Positions 48,417 through 58,624 are shown, counted from the stretch's first letter. The stretch: 64,000 nt of DNA from Anaerolineae bacterium (GCA_022822545.1 JAJEBE010000056.1:1-64000), one strand, 5' to 3'. Made by a program: numbers and translations. The notes: generated from the sequence alone by a model not told the origin.

Positions 48417-50159
48417 ATGAACGATATCGTCATTGAAGAAGCGCCGACTAAGAGCCCCGCCAAGCGTTGGCGGAAACCGCTCTTGATCGGCTTGACCCTG
48501 CTGGCTTTGCTGTTTGTTGTCAATGCGCTGGGCGATTTCGGCGGGTCGCAACTGGAAGAGGAAGCGCTGGCGGAATCGACGCTGGGCCGCCTGGCGACCT
48601 GGATGGCGGATCAAAGCGGCAATGATCCGGAGGAAATCCTCTCGCCGCTGGCGCAATATGCCGACCACTGGGCGAATCAACTCGGCATGGAGGCGCTTGA
48701 TCCCGCCATTTTATACGATAGCATCCGCAACTTCCGCACACTCTATTACGGCGTCATCATCGCCTTGCTCGTTTATGCCGCGCTGACTGTGGCGCTCCGT
48801 CCGCAGCGCGCGGGGCGTTTGTACTTCGCCGCTATCTTGATGCTGGACGGACTGTTCTTCTTGGTGCCCTCGCTCGAAGGCAGCAATGCGCTGACGCTCC
48901 TGGTCGCCGCCGTTCTGACGCTTGTGACCGCGCTGGCTTTGGCGCCGGGGCGGGTCAGCCGCCTGGTAGGTTTCTTCCTGGCGCTGTCCATATTCCTGGG
49001 CGGCTGGGAAGCGAGCAAAGCCTTCGCCGATTCCGTCAATTACAAGATCCTCTTGCCGCAACAGCGCTGGACCTACCAGGCTCTGCCAAGCATGGAGGAG
49101 GCGTTGGGCGCCCTGGAAAGCGGCGCGGTCGATTATGTCATCGCCGACCGCAAAGACCTTGATGACCTCATGCCGCCGTATCCCCCCGATGACGATGAGG
49201 CTGGCGAACTGCCGTATCAGGATCTGCGCTACCTGGCGCGGCTGGATAGAAACGAAGGCGTCGCTTTCTTGCCGATTAGTCCGGCGTTTCCGGGCCGGCT
49301 GAGCATCGCCTTGCGAGCGGATGACGCGGGTCAGGCGAGCGCCGCGCGCGATGTCTTTGGCGGGGAGATCGGGACGGTGGCTGGCGATTTCGCCGAGGAG
49401 AGATTTCTCAGTCGGCCGCGCAGCCTCGTCCTGCTCGATTTGAAGATCCTCAACGACTTGAACTTGCCACATCTGCAAATGATCGCGGAAGCATTCTTGC
49501 AGCCGGCGCGGCGCAACGGCGAGTTGCTGCTTTTGAGCATCCTGGCCGATGCCGGCATGTATACGCTGAGCGAGGCGATATTCGGTTTTGTCTTTGGCGC
49601 GGCGCTGGGTTTCGCGCTCGGCACGGTCTTCGCTCATTCACGTTTGCTGGAGCGCGGTCTGCTGCCTTATGTCGTCGCTTCGCAGACGGTGCCCATCCTA
49701 GCGATCGCGCCGATGGTGGTCATCTGGCTGGGGGCGGGTCAACTCTCGGTCGCGGTCATCGCCGCTTATCTGACCTTCTTCCCGGTGACGATCAATACCT
49801 TGCGCGGCTTAAAATCGCCGGCGGCGGAACAAGTCGAGTTGATGCGCTCCTATGCCGCGGGGCGCTGGACGATCTTGTGGAAGTTGCGCTTGCCGGCGGC
49901 GCTGCCCTATATTTTCACCGCGCTGAAAGTCTCGGCGACGGCGAGCGTGGTCGGCGCCATCATCGGCGAGCTGCCCTCCGGCATCGGCGATGGCTTGGGG
50001 CGAGCCATCCTCGATTTCAGTTCGGATTACAGTTTGGTCTCGACGCCGAAGCTTTGGGCGTCGATTGTGATGGCGGCGGCAATCGGCATCATCTTTTTTG
50101 TGACCGTCACTTTGGTTGAACGCTTCGCCTTGCGGGGTTATGTGCGCGAGTTGGATTAG
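48417..50159 (+). CDS. NitT/TauT-type ABC permease with an unusual N-terminal region
   Basis: A 580-residue protein, about twice the normal permease length. The C-terminal 200 residues are a standard BPD_transp_1 permease with EAA loop 'QVELMRSYAAGRWTILWKLR'. The first 200 residues contain about five hydrophobic helices. Residues about 210-345 look like a soluble ligand-binding-type segment ('MEEALGALESGAVDYVIADR', then 'SIALRADDAGQ' and 'GEIGTVAGDFAEERFL'). The gene is followed by its ATPase, a second permease and binding proteins. Confidence 0.85.
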   Translation: MNDIVIEEAPTKSPAKRWRKPLLIGLTLLALLFVVNALGDFGGSQLEEEALAESTLGRLATWMADQSGNDPEEILSPLAQYADHWANQLGMEALDPAILYDSIRNFRTLYYGVIIALLVYAALTVALRPQRAGRLYFAAILMLDGLFFLVPSLEGSNALTLLVAAVLTLVTALALAPGRVSRLVGFFLALSIFLGGWEASKAFADSVNYKILLPQQRWTYQALPSMEEALGALESGAVDYVIADRKDLDDLMPPYPPDDDEAGELPYQDLRYLARLDRNEGVAFLPISPAFPGRLSIALRADDAGQASAARDVFGGEIGTVAGDFAEERFLSRPRSLVLLDLKILNDLNLPHLQMIAEAFLQPARRNGELLLLSILADAGMYTLSEAIFGFVFGAALGFALGTVFAHSRLLERGLLPYVVASQTVPILAIAPMVVIWLGAGQLSVAVIAAYLTFFPVTINTLRGLKSPAAEQVELMRSYAAGRWTILWKLRLPAALPYIFTALKVSATASVVGAIIGELPSGIGDGLGRAILDFSSDYSLVSTPKLWASIVMAAAIGIIFFVTVTLVERFALRGYVRELD

Positions 50160-50167
50160 GATTCGGC

Positions 50168-50962
50168 ATGGGAGCAGAAACAAGAGACATCGTCATTTCG
50201 GCTCGTGACATCAACAAGGTCTTCAATCCCGGTTCGGATGAAGAGGTCATCGCCTTAAAAGATATCAACCTGGAAATCGAAGCGGGCGAATTCATCTCGC
50301 TGATCGGTCCTTCCGGCTGCGGCAAGTCGACGCTGATGCGCCTGATCGGCGACCTGTTGCAGCCCAGTTCCGGCGAGCTCCTGGTCAATGGCAAGCGGCC
50401 GCAGCAAGCGCGGCTCGATCGCGATTATGGCATGGTTTTCCAGGCGGCGACGCTTTACGAATGGCGCAGCGTGATCAAGAATGTGCAGCTTCCGCTGGAG
50501 GTGATGGGATATTCCAGCGATGAGCGGCGGGAGCTGGCCTTGGCCATGCTGGACATGGTCGAGCTGGGCGATTTCGCGGAGCATTATCCCTGGCAGCTCT
50601 CCGGCGGGATGCAGCAGCGCGTCTCCATCGCGCGGGCGCTGGCTTTTGACCCGTCCGTGCTGCTTATGGACGAGCCTTTCGGCGCGCTGGACGAATTCAC
50701 CCGCGAGCGGATGAACCTCGAGCTGCTTAATATCTGGCGGCAGACGGGCAAGACCATCATCTTCGTCACGCATAGCATCGCCGAGGCGGTTTTCCTGTCC
50801 AACCGCATTGTGGTGATGTCCCCGCGCCCCGGGCGCATCACCGAGATTGTCAGCAATTCACTGCCTTATCCGCGCGACTTTAATACGCGCGTTGATCCCG
50901 CTTATGTCGAATTGGTGGCGCGCGTCCGCGATTTGCTGCGCGACGCGCATGAGGTGGAATGA
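50168..50962 (+). CDS. NitT/TauT-type ABC importer ATPase
   Basis: A 264-residue ATPase of the SsuB/TauB/ThiZ group: Walker A 'GPSGCGKSTLMRLI', Q-loop 'MVFQAATLYEWRS', signature 'LSGGMQQRVSIARAL', Walker B 'VLLMDEPFGALDEFT' and switch 'FVTHSIAEAVFL'. It starts 8 bp after the first permease, and its stop overlaps the second permease start (ATGA). Confidence 0.92.
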   Translation: MGAETRDIVISARDINKVFNPGSDEEVIALKDINLEIEAGEFISLIGPSGCGKSTLMRLIGDLLQPSSGELLVNGKRPQQARLDRDYGMVFQAATLYEWRSVIKNVQLPLEVMGYSSDERRELALAMLDMVELGDFAEHYPWQLSGGMQQRVSIARALAFDPSVLLMDEPFGALDEFTRERMNLELLNIWRQTGKTIIFVTHSIAEAVFLSNRIVVMSPRPGRITEIVSNSLPYPRDFNTRVDPAYVELVARVRDLLRDAHEVE

Positions 50963-51795
50963 TGGCAGCGGCTGAAAGCGGAAAAGGATCTTCATGGAAG
51001 GGGCGGTTGGCCTGGTACTTCCCGACCATGGCGATCGCGGTCGGCGTCGTCGTGCTCTGGGAAGTCCTCGTCGTGATTTTTGATATTCAGCAGTTCCTGC
51101 TGCCGAAACCGTCAGCGATATTCAGCGAATTCTGGCAGCAAGTGGAGCTTTGGCTGGCGCCGGATGAACGTTCGATCTTGTTTGAATCCAGCGGCGCGAC
51201 TTTCTGGGAGGCTTTCGGCGGCTTCATCATCGGCTGCGGGAGCGGCATTCTGGTCGCGTTGATCACCTCGCGCTGGACCATCGTCAGCGAGGCGACCATG
51301 CCCTTCGCCATCGCCGCCAATTCCGTGCCCATCATCGCCTTCGCGCCGATCATGAATAACTGGTTCGGCATCACCAACCCGGCCTCGAAGATGGCGATTG
51401 TGGCGATCATCGTCTTCTTCCCCACGATGATAAACACCGTGCGCGGCTTGACCCTGGTGGACGCGGAGGAACTGGAATTGATGCGCTCTTACGCGGCCAA
51501 GCCGGCTGACATCATGCTTAAGTTGCGGATTCCCAACGCCCTGCCTTATATCTTCAGCGCTCTGCGCGTGGCCAGCGCCTTGAGTTTGATCGGCGCGGTC
51601 GTGGCTGAATTCTTCGGCGGGCCGCGGGCGACGCTCGGTGTTTATATCACGCAGGAAGCATCGGCTTTTGATTTCGCCAAAGCCTGGGCCGCCATCATGA
51701 TGGCCTCGATCATCGGCATCGCTTTTTATCTGGTCGTTCTATATTTGGAGCGGCGGCTGATGCCCTGGCATGTGTCGTTTCGGGAGGGGGGCTAG
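50959..51795 (+). CDS. NitT/TauT-type ABC permease, standard length
   Basis: A 278-residue permease with six helices and EAA loop 'ELELMRSYAAKPADIMLKLR' close to that of the fused permease. The start (ATGATG) overlaps the ATPase stop. The two permeases presumably form a heterodimer that works with the binding proteins at 52045 and 53222. Confidence 0.9.
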   Translation: MMAAAESGKGSSWKGRLAWYFPTMAIAVGVVVLWEVLVVIFDIQQFLLPKPSAIFSEFWQQVELWLAPDERSILFESSGATFWEAFGGFIIGCGSGILVALITSRWTIVSEATMPFAIAANSVPIIAFAPIMNNWFGITNPASKMAIVAIIVFFPTMINTVRGLTLVDAEELELMRSYAAKPADIMLKLRIPNALPYIFSALRVASALSLIGAVVAEFFGGPRATLGVYITQEASAFDFAKAWAAIMMASIIGIAFYLVVLYLERRLMPWHVSFREGG

Positions 51796-51847
51796 GGCAA
51801 TCGCGTCAAAATTGAAATTCACAGCGGCGAGAAAAACAAACAGAATT

Positions 51848-51926
51848 TAACCACAGAGGACACAGAGAGCACAGAGTAAGAGCCATTTCAAACTTAAATT
51901 TTGTGCCTTTGTGTCTTTGTGGTGAA
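51848..51926. repeat. Inverted pair of CACAGAGG/CACAAAGG arms
   Basis: The left arm starts TTTAACCACAGAGGACACAG; the right arm on the minus strand starts TTTCACCACAAAGACACAAA, with about 25 bp between. It looks like a MITE-like element without the central palindrome. It lies between the permease and the first binding-protein gene. Confidence 0.65.
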
Positions 51927-51988
51927 AAATAATTTGAAGCGATTGTTTTGCGGACTAGGGGTATGTGTTGGTCAGTCCGTGCATGGGT

Positions 51989-51994
51989 TATAAT
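51989..51994 (+). promoter_or_regulatory. Candidate -10 of the first THI5-like binding-protein gene
   Basis: A perfect TATAAT with TTGGTC 15 nt upstream (51968-51973), 50 bp before the start codon. It would give the binding proteins their own promoter, so they could be made in excess over the membrane parts. Confidence 0.45.
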
Positions 51995-52044
51995 CCGGCC
52001 CATCACGATTGCGCAATTAGTCAAAGTTGATGGAGGAAAACATC

Positions 52045-53136
52045 ATGCGTAGACTGCTTGGATTGCTGGTCGTACTTGTATTGCTTCTTGGCGTTTCCGC
52101 CGCCGTCGCCGATGGCCATCTGACATCGGTCAACCTGCAATTGCAGTGGGTGGCGCAATCGCAATTCGCTGGCTATTTCGCCGCCGTCGACCTCGGCTTC
52201 TACGAAGAAGAAGGGCTTGACGTCACTATTTTGGAGGGCGCGGTCGAGATCGTGCCGCAGCAAGTCGTCGCTTCCGGCGGCGCTGAATTCGGCTTGGCCT
52301 GGGTGCCCAAGGTGCTTGAATCGAACGAGCAGGGCGTGAACCTGGTGAACATCGCGCAGGTCTTCCAGCGCAGCGGCACGCTGGAAGTCTCTTTCGTCGA
52401 TACGGGAATCGAATCGGTGGAGGACTTCGCCGGCATGCGCATCGGCACCTGGGGCTTCGGCAACGAGCATGAGCTCTTCGCCGCCATGCGCGCGGTCGAT
52501 ATCGACCCGGAAAACGCCGATGACGTCACCGTCATTCAGCAGCCTTTCGATATGTCGCTGCTGCTCAACGGCGAGCTGGACGCGGCGCAAGCCATGACCT
52601 ACAACGAATATGCGCAGGTCCTGGAAGCGGTCAATCCTGATACCGGCGAGTTGTATCAGCCGGAAGACTTGAACGTCATCGACTTCAACGATGTCGGCAC
52701 GGCGATGCTGCAAGATCATGTCTTCGTGAATGCCGACTGGCTGGCGGAAGATGGCAATGAAGATATCGCTGTCGCCTTCCTCAAAGCGAGCTTCCGCGGC
52801 TGGATCCACTGCCGGGACAATCCGGATGAATGCGTCGAGATCGTGCTGGACAACGGCTCGACCCTGGGCGAGAGCCACCAGACCTGGCAGCTCAACGAGA
52901 TCAGCAAGTTGATCTGGCCGTCCCCCGCCGGCATCGGCATTATGGACGAGGAGCTCTGGGCGCAGACGGTGGCCGTTTCGATTGAAGGGCTGGTCATCAG
53001 CGAAGAACCGGGCATGGACGCCTACCGCAGCGACCTGGCGCAGGCGGCGCTGGATTCGCTGGCGATGGACGGTGTCGATGTGGTTGGCGACATGTGGGAA
53101 CCTGTCGAAGTTGAGCTGCGTCCCGGCGGCGAGTAG
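52045..53136 (+). CDS. NMT1/THI5-like ABC substrate-binding protein 1
   Basis: A 363-residue protein with a signal peptide (MRRLLGLLVVLVLLLGVSA ending AVADG, no lipobox Cys). The mature part has the NMT1 pattern: 'LQLQWVAQSQFAGYFAAVDL', 'GFYEEEGLDVTILEG', 'GAEFGLAWVPKVLES' and 'IGTWGFGNEHELFAAMRA'. This family binds pyrimidine thiamine precursors, riboflavin or related ligands in characterised ThiY/RibY systems. GGAGG lies 8 nt before ATG 52045. It is nearly identical in layout to the next gene. Confidence 0.9.
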   Translation: MRRLLGLLVVLVLLLGVSAAVADGHLTSVNLQLQWVAQSQFAGYFAAVDLGFYEEEGLDVTILEGAVEIVPQQVVASGGAEFGLAWVPKVLESNEQGVNLVNIAQVFQRSGTLEVSFVDTGIESVEDFAGMRIGTWGFGNEHELFAAMRAVDIDPENADDVTVIQQPFDMSLLLNGELDAAQAMTYNEYAQVLEAVNPDTGELYQPEDLNVIDFNDVGTAMLQDHVFVNADWLAEDGNEDIAVAFLKASFRGWIHCRDNPDECVEIVLDNGSTLGESHQTWQLNEISKLIWPSPAGIGIMDEELWAQTVAVSIEGLVISEEPGMDAYRSDLAQAALDSLAMDGVDVVGDMWEPVEVELRPGGE

Positions 53137-53158
53137 TCTTTTGGACCCCCACCCCAAA

Positions 53159-53183
53159 CCCCTCCCTCATTTTGGGGGAGGGG
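53159..53183. repeat. CCCCTCCC/GGGAGGGG hairpin between tandem binding-protein genes
   Basis: An 8-bp stem with a 9-nt loop and no T-run. It may weaken read-through into the second gene or stabilise the first transcript. Confidence 0.6.
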
Positions 53184-53221
53184 CTTCACAACGCGCTCAT
53201 CATCATTGGTGGGCGTGTTTT

Positions 53222-54310
53222 TTGTCTCGCTGCGCTTTGCTGCTCTTCGGCTTGGCCTGCTTGACTTCTTTCAGCGCGGCGCAAGACGATGAATTGATTC
53301 CGCTGCGCTTCCAACTGCATTGGGTCACGCAGGCCGAGTTTGCCGGTTATTATGCCGCTGTCGATCTCGGCTTCTACGAAGAAGAAGGGCTGGATGTCAG
53401 CTTGCTCGATGGTTCGGTGGAGATCGTGCCGCAGCAGCTTGTGCTGGCGGGCGCGGCCGAATTCGGCCTTGGCTGGGTGCCGCGGGTGCTGGAATCCAAC
53501 GAACATGGGGCGGGCTTGGTGAACATCGCGCAGGTATCCCAGCGCAGCGCTACCCTGGAAGTCGCTTTCGTCCACAGCGGCATCGAAACGGTAGAGGATC
53601 TGCGCGGCCGCCGGGTCGGGACCTGGGGCTTTGGCAACGAGCACGAGCTTTTTGTGGCGCTGCGCGCGGCCGGCATCAATCCCGATAATCCCGATGATGT
53701 GACCATCGTGCAGCAGGGCTTTGATATGTCGCTGCTGCTGAATGGCGAGGTGGATGCGGCGCAGGCCATGACTTATAACGAATACGCGCAGGTCCTGGAA
53801 GCGGTCAACCCGGACACGGGCGAACTGTATCAGCCGGAAGATCTGAGCGTCATCGACTTCAACGATGTCGGCACGGCCATGCTGCCCGATCATATCTTCG
53901 CTTCGCGCGAATGGTTGACGGGGGCGGGAAACGCGGATTTGGCTATCGCTTTCTTGAAAGCCAGCTTTCGCGGCTGGGTTTACTGCCGCGATCAGCCCGA
54001 TGACTGCGTCGAAATCGTGCTGGAGCGGGGGCCGACGCTGGGAGAAAGTCATCAGCGCTGGCAGCTCAACGAAGTCAACAAGCTGATCTGGCCCTCGCCG
54101 GCGGGCATCGGCATCATGGACGAGGAACTCTGGGCGCAGACGGTCGCGGTCGCGCTTGAAGGACTGGTCATCAGCGAAGCGCCGGGCATGGATGCCTATC
54201 GCACTGACCTGGCGGCGGCGGCAATCGAGTTGCTGGTGGCGGACGGCTACGACGTCACCGGTGAATCATGGGAACCGCTTGAAGTGAAGTTGCGCCTCGG
54301 CGGGGAGTAA
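53222..54310 (+). CDS. NMT1/THI5-like ABC substrate-binding protein 2, probable TTG start
   Basis: A 362-residue paralogue of the preceding gene, sharing long stretches such as 'GTWGFGNEHELF', 'AAQAMTYNEYAQVLEAVNPD' and 'LIWPSPAGIGIMDEELWAQT'. No in-frame ATG or GTG lies before the mature domain. TTG 53222 yields a proper signal peptide (LSRCALLLFGLACLTSF, then SAAQDD), with GGTGGG 8 nt upstream. It is a tandem duplicate, probably with a different or weaker expression level. Confidence 0.82.
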   Translation: MSRCALLLFGLACLTSFSAAQDDELIPLRFQLHWVTQAEFAGYYAAVDLGFYEEEGLDVSLLDGSVEIVPQQLVLAGAAEFGLGWVPRVLESNEHGAGLVNIAQVSQRSATLEVAFVHSGIETVEDLRGRRVGTWGFGNEHELFVALRAAGINPDNPDDVTIVQQGFDMSLLLNGEVDAAQAMTYNEYAQVLEAVNPDTGELYQPEDLSVIDFNDVGTAMLPDHIFASREWLTGAGNADLAIAFLKASFRGWVYCRDQPDDCVEIVLERGPTLGESHQRWQLNEVNKLIWPSPAGIGIMDEELWAQTVAVALEGLVISEAPGMDAYRTDLAAAAIELLVADGYDVTGESWEPLEVKLRLGGE

Positions 54311-54403
54311 TCAGCGAATCTACATCCTGTAGGCAATCTCTAGGATCGCCCCTTGTGTCGCCCGCTTTGATCTCCACCACTTGGCGCAATGGCGCCCTCC
54401 CTC

Positions 54404-57400
54404 TTATTGCCTGATGACGATCTCCGCCGGCTTCGACCGCTTGCCCTCGCCGCCGGGACCCAGCGCCTGCACGCGGTAGATGTGCTTCTGGCCGACCTCG
54501 GCGCTGTTGTCAACATAACTGGTTGACGCGCTGCCCGTGTTATCGACAAGCGCAGCTAGTTGTTTCTGACCCTTGTCCGGCAGCCGCCGCCAGATGCGAT
54601 AGCCGCTGACTTGGCCGCCGTCGGCCGGCGCGCTCCAACTCAGCGAGACCGAGCTGTCGGAGAGCGACGCCGTCAAGTCGGAGGCGCGCCCGGGTGGCCC
54701 GGGTATAGGTGTATTGGTAGGCGGAATCGGCGTGTCAGTCGGCACGGGTGTATTGGTAGGCGGGATTGGTGTATTCGTTGGCACAGGCGTGTTCGTTGGC
54801 GGAATCGGCGTGTCTGTCGGCGGGATTGGCGTGTTCGTTGGCGGGACTGGTGTATTGGTCGGCGGGACTGGCGTGTTCGTTGGCGGGATCGGCGTGTCTG
54901 TTGGCGGGATCGGGGTATCCGTTGGCGGGATCGGCGTGTCTGTCGGCGTACTGGTCGCGGTGGCTGTTGGCGTCCCGGTCGCTGTTGGTGTACTGGTCCC
55001 GGTCGCCGTTGCCGTGTCCGTCGGCATTGCCGTTGGCGTGTCTGTTGGTTGGACTTGCTGCTGCTGTTGAGGCGGCGCTGGCGTCAAGGTCGGGCAGAGC
55101 AACTCGTGCGTAAAATCGACCTCCGCCAGATAATTGTTCCGCCTGTCAAGCGCGATTGCCTGGCCCAAGATAGTCCGACCACATTCGTCGGGGTAAATGC
55201 TCGATGTATAGATGCCGTCAGTTGTCTCTCTATAGCCTAATATCGGCTCGCGCACTGAATCCTGGTCGAGCCAACCGACGATCCGGATCGTCGCGTCGCT
55301 GTTGTGCAGCGTAAAGGCGCAGGTGAATTGATGCGCGCCGTTGACCACTTGATTCTCGCAGCTGACCGAGCCTGTGGGCGCTGGCGCATCGACATTGAGT
55401 TGCTGCTTCTGTTGCGGCGCTGCAGTCGCCGTCGGCGTGTCTGTCGCCGTGGGCGTATCAGTCGCCGTTGGCGGAATCAAGCGGCAGGCATAGAGACCGA
55501 GATTGAATGTCTGTTGCTGGGCTTGGTATGCTCCACTGCCGCCGTGGCCGGCGAGGCAGAGCGATTCAGCAGCGCTTTGACCATCGCTTGTAAAGACATA
55601 GCCGCCCGCGCCGACTTGCTGCGACTCCCCGGTTGAATCGCATTGATCCGAATCATGCAAGTCGACCGCGCCAGTCAAGAAATTGCTGTCGGGGAATTGC
55701 CAGTAGGTCCCGGGGCCCACGTTGACGCAGCCGGGCGCGGGGGCGGGCGTCGCTGTATTCGTTGGCGTCTCGGTTGCGGTCGCTGTTGGCGTGTCTGTTG
55801 CTGTTGCCGTTGGCGTGTCCGTCGGGACGGGTGTATTAGTCGGCATGAGGAGTTGAGCTGGCTGCGACTGTTCTCCCTCCCCGCTGCTGCCCAGCGCTTG
55901 CACACGATAGATGTGTGTCTGTCCGGCTACAGCGCTATCATCGATGTAGCTGGTCGCCGTGCTGCCGGTATCGTCCACGAGCACCTTAGCCTCGTCCTCG
56001 TCCATATCGGGCAGACGGCGCCAGATGCGATAACCGCTGACCTCGTCCCCGTCCGCGGGCGCATCCCAAGACAAAGACACCGAGCCGTCCGATAGCGCCA
56101 CCGTCAGACCAGACACTTGCCCAGGCACCGGGACCGGCGTGTCCGTAGCAGTTGCTGTTGGCGTGTCCGTCGGCGTTGGCGTGTCGGTTGGCAAGGGCGT
56201 ATTCGTGGGCATATCCGTCGCGGTCACAGGTGGCCCCGTCAGCAGATCACGCAACTGAGCATCCGTTGCTGAATCGCACAGCGCTTCTTCCGCGAGCGGT
56301 TGCCAATCAGGATACGATACCTTTGCCTGTGGGAGCCATCTATACAAATGGCAATTCGTCATCAAAATGCTCGAGGCCACCCGGTCTAGAGTGAATCTCG
56401 GGGACTGATCATCAATTGAACGCAAGCTCATCGACCGTTCCAAGGTTCTTGAGTCGACATAGTTCCATGCTTCGCGGATCTTGAGCGCGCCGTTGATCGC
56501 AAGGGTATACCATGCCGACGACTTGCTTTTGATCAGTTCCAAGGCGCCTTTTACCTGGTCAATAAATTCGCGAGAGCCTTCAATAATCACGCCATCGACT
56601 GTTTCCTGAATGGGTGAAGAGCACTGCCTGTCGTTGTCGTCGTAGGCCCATTTCCCCGCTATCCAGTCAAAGTCAAAACTGCACTCCCAGCCGGCATAAC
56701 AGCAACTGCCGACTTGCGGCGGACCGGCGCATTCATTGTTCTGATAAGCCAGGTACCCGTTCATCCACTCCTGGTCGTGCTGGCAGTCCCAGCCTTCGTT
56801 ACAGCAATTGCCAAATATCTCGCGGTCATCGGTCTCGGGCGTTAGAGTGGGCTCGGACGTTGGTGCGGTCCCGGGCGTTTGAGTAGGCTCGGACGTAAGA
56901 ATGGGCTCGGGCGTTGGTGTGGTCGCGGGCGATACAGTGGTCCCGGGCATTATAGTCGCAAGGAGACGCACGGCCAGTTCTCGCTCCCTGTCCGCAGCAG
57001 CTTGAAGATCATAGGCGCCACCATTACTGTAATAATGATCGAGCGCCGCCTGGAGCCAGGGATTGGGCGGCCTCGAGGGATCGACCTCTTTCAGCGCCCC
57101 AACTCTCATCACTTCGCAGATGTTCTCTTCTAGCGAGAAGCCTTCAACCGTATCAAATGGATCAGTCGTTCCGGGGGCTATGTGGCGCACTCGATTAATG
57201 TGGCAGGATTCATGCAAAAGGGTACCGGCCAGCGTGATGGTGCTCTCGTTGGCATGGCTAGGCGCAATTGAGATTTTGCCTTGATGAGCGCGTGAACCAG
57301 TTATCGAGGGACCGCCGAGGATCCTGGTCGGTCCCAGTACGACGTAAGCGTACCACTGCGGCGCTCTGTCTTTGAGCAAATTCAACGCTGCCAAAATTTG

Positions 57401-58096
57401 CCTGGCAAAGGTTTCTGGCCCGTCAATGACCGTTCCATGCAGCGGAATCCGCCGGTAGTCGCATCGCTGGTCCTTATAGGCGGCCATTTCCCCGTCAAGC
57501 AAATTCTGACCCTGCGTGCACAGCCAGGGGGAGAAGATATCAAGTAGGTCTTCTATTGAAACTGTCCCGCAGTCAGCGACTTCCGAAATCGATGCGATTT
57601 CAGGCGCCGGCGCCCCGTTCTCGGCGAGCCATTTGTGGATATGGCAATTGCGCATCACGATGTCCGCGGCCAACTGGGCTAGAGGCGAATCCGCGGGATA
57701 TGTACTTATATCTTTTAGATTCAGCGACTGTTCCAGCGTGCCTGTGCCGATCTTGCCATAAGCCTCGCGGATCTTGACCGCGCCGCTGGTAACTAAGGTA
57801 TGCCATTCCGGCGAACTGGCTTGGATCAGATCAAAGGCGTATTTTACCCCTTTAATGAAAAGGTCTGAGCCTTCAATGATCACGCCATCGACGGTCTCTT
57901 GCCTCGGTGAGAAGCACTGCCCAGCATTATCGTCGTATGTCCATTTGCCCATGACGAAGTCAAAGTCGAAGGTGCAATTCCAGCCGGCGAGACAGCAGTT
58001 GTCGATTTGTGTTGATGGTTCTGTCTGCGAGTCTTGCGCGGAAGCGACAGCGACGAAAAGAAGACTACAGATCACTATGATGAGGCGCTTAAACAT
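54404..58096 (-). CDS. Giant secreted protein: triplicated peptidase-like module, Cys-rich repeats and two FN3 domains
   Basis: A 1230-residue protein with a signal peptide ([20 protein letters not shown]). Three Cys motifs of the type CCxxGWxCxxDxxW occur (from residue 34 and twice near 440-480). A helical module occurs three times: about 68-157, 222-305 and 505-600. Only the middle copy has HExxH ('[13 protein letters not shown]', residues 295-299) with Glu323/324 downstream. The other copies have 'RNCHIHKW' and 'TNCHLYRW' at that place. Two FN3 domains ('[11 protein letters not shown]', '[11 protein letters not shown]') are separated by long PTDTP/PTNTP linkers. It is probably a cell-surface zinc peptidase or adhesin. 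Confidence 0.75.
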   Translation of the reverse strand: MFKRLIIVICSLLFVAVASAQDSQTEPSTQIDNCCLAGWNCTFDFDFVMGKWTYDDNAGQCFSPRQETVDGVIIEGSDLFIKGVKYAFDLIQASSPEWHTLVTSGAVKIREAYGKIGTGTLEQSLNLKDISTYPADSPLAQLAADIVMRNCHIHKWLAENGAPAPEIASISEVADCGTVSIEDLLDIFSPWLCTQGQNLLDGEMAAYKDQRCDYRRIPLHGTVIDGPETFARQILAALNLLKDRAPQWYAYVVLGPTRILGGPSITGSRAHQGKISIAPSHANESTITLAGTLLHESCHINRVRHIAPGTTDPFDTVEGFSLEENICEVMRVGALKEVDPSRPPNPWLQAALDHYYSNGGAYDLQAAADRERELAVRLLATIMPGTTVSPATTPTPEPILTSEPTQTPGTAPTSEPTLTPETDDREIFGNCCNEGWDCQHDQEWMNGYLAYQNNECAGPPQVGSCCYAGWECSFDFDWIAGKWAYDDNDRQCSSPIQETVDGVIIEGSREFIDQVKGALELIKSKSSAWYTLAINGALKIREAWNYVDSRTLERSMSLRSIDDQSPRFTLDRVASSILMTNCHLYRWLPQAKVSYPDWQPLAEEALCDSATDAQLRDLLTGPPVTATDMPTNTPLPTDTPTPTDTPTATATDTPVPVPGQVSGLTVALSDGSVSLSWDAPADGDEVSGYRIWRRLPDMDEDEAKVLVDDTGSTATSYIDDSAVAGQTHIYRVQALGSSGEGEQSQPAQLLMPTNTPVPTDTPTATATDTPTATATETPTNTATPAPAPGCVNVGPGTYWQFPDSNFLTGAVDLHDSDQCDSTGESQQVGAGGYVFTSDGQSAAESLCLAGHGGSGAYQAQQQTFNLGLYACRLIPPTATDTPTATDTPTATAAPQQKQQLNVDAPAPTGSVSCENQVVNGAHQFTCAFTLHNSDATIRIVGWLDQDSVREPILGYRETTDGIYTSSIYPDECGRTILGQAIALDRRNNYLAEVDFTHELLCPTLTPAPPQQQQQVQPTDTPTAMPTDTATATGTSTPTATGTPTATATSTPTDTPIPPTDTPIPPTDTPIPPTNTPVPPTNTPVPPTNTPIPPTDTPIPPTNTPVPTNTPIPPTNTPVPTDTPIPPTNTPIPGPPGRASDLTASLSDSSVSLSWSAPADGGQVSGYRIWRRLPDKGQKQLAALVDNTGSASTSYVDNSAEVGQKHIYRVQALGPGGEGKRSKPAEIVIRQ

Positions 58097-58158
58097 GATT
58101 TCTAGACTCCTGTATTTTGCTTCGTTTCGTTGCAACGATGGTCAAGCTGTAGATCAAA

Positions 58159-58624
58159 TCATTTCGCTAGTCGTCCAATGAACGGTTTATGCTGGTCCGG
58201 CGGCTGATCGATGTCAGTCCACATGACTTCGACCAGCGCTTCACCGATGGTGAGGATGTCGTGGGGCATTGTCCACGCTCCTGTCGTTACATCTGGGTAC
58301 ATGTGATCCGTCTCGCCAAAAGAGTCATAGTACAGACAGCCGCCCACCAGTGAAACCGGCGCTGACACCGCCAAAACAGCCCCCAAGGACGGCGGCATAA
58401 TGATTTGAAATAGAGACGAACGCCGTCCGAAGCTCCTGAGGATATGTCCCGATTCACGTATGCCGTGCAGCCGGCCGCATGGGCGCCGGAATTGGCAGCG
58501 CCAGCAGAGCGGCGAAAAGCAGCAGCAACGCCAATACCGCCATCGACAGCAGCCAGGCGCGTACGCTGGCAAAGCCAATCCAACTGCGCCACGGATTCAT
58601 TTGTCGCGTCGCTTTAACGCACAT
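58159..58624 (-). pseudogene. Small membrane protein gene with a probable frameshift
   Basis: From ATG 58624, with GAGGAG 7 nt upstream, the frame gives 56 residues with one transmembrane helix (LLSMAVLALLLLFAALLAL) and stops at 58454. The adjacent frame then stays open to 58159 with a plausible protein: 'SGHILRSFGRRSSLFQIIMP', another hydrophobic stretch 'LGAVLAVSAPVSLVGG', then 'DILTIGEALVEVMWTDI'. A single indel near 58460-58480 would join them. Alternatively these are two short genes, the second from ATG 58398. Confidence 0.4.

Noticed and set aside
54700..55070. Possible CRISPR or minisatellite in the regular 12-24 bp repeats
   Set aside because: The repeats are in frame and encode the PTDTP/PTNTP linker of the giant secreted protein.
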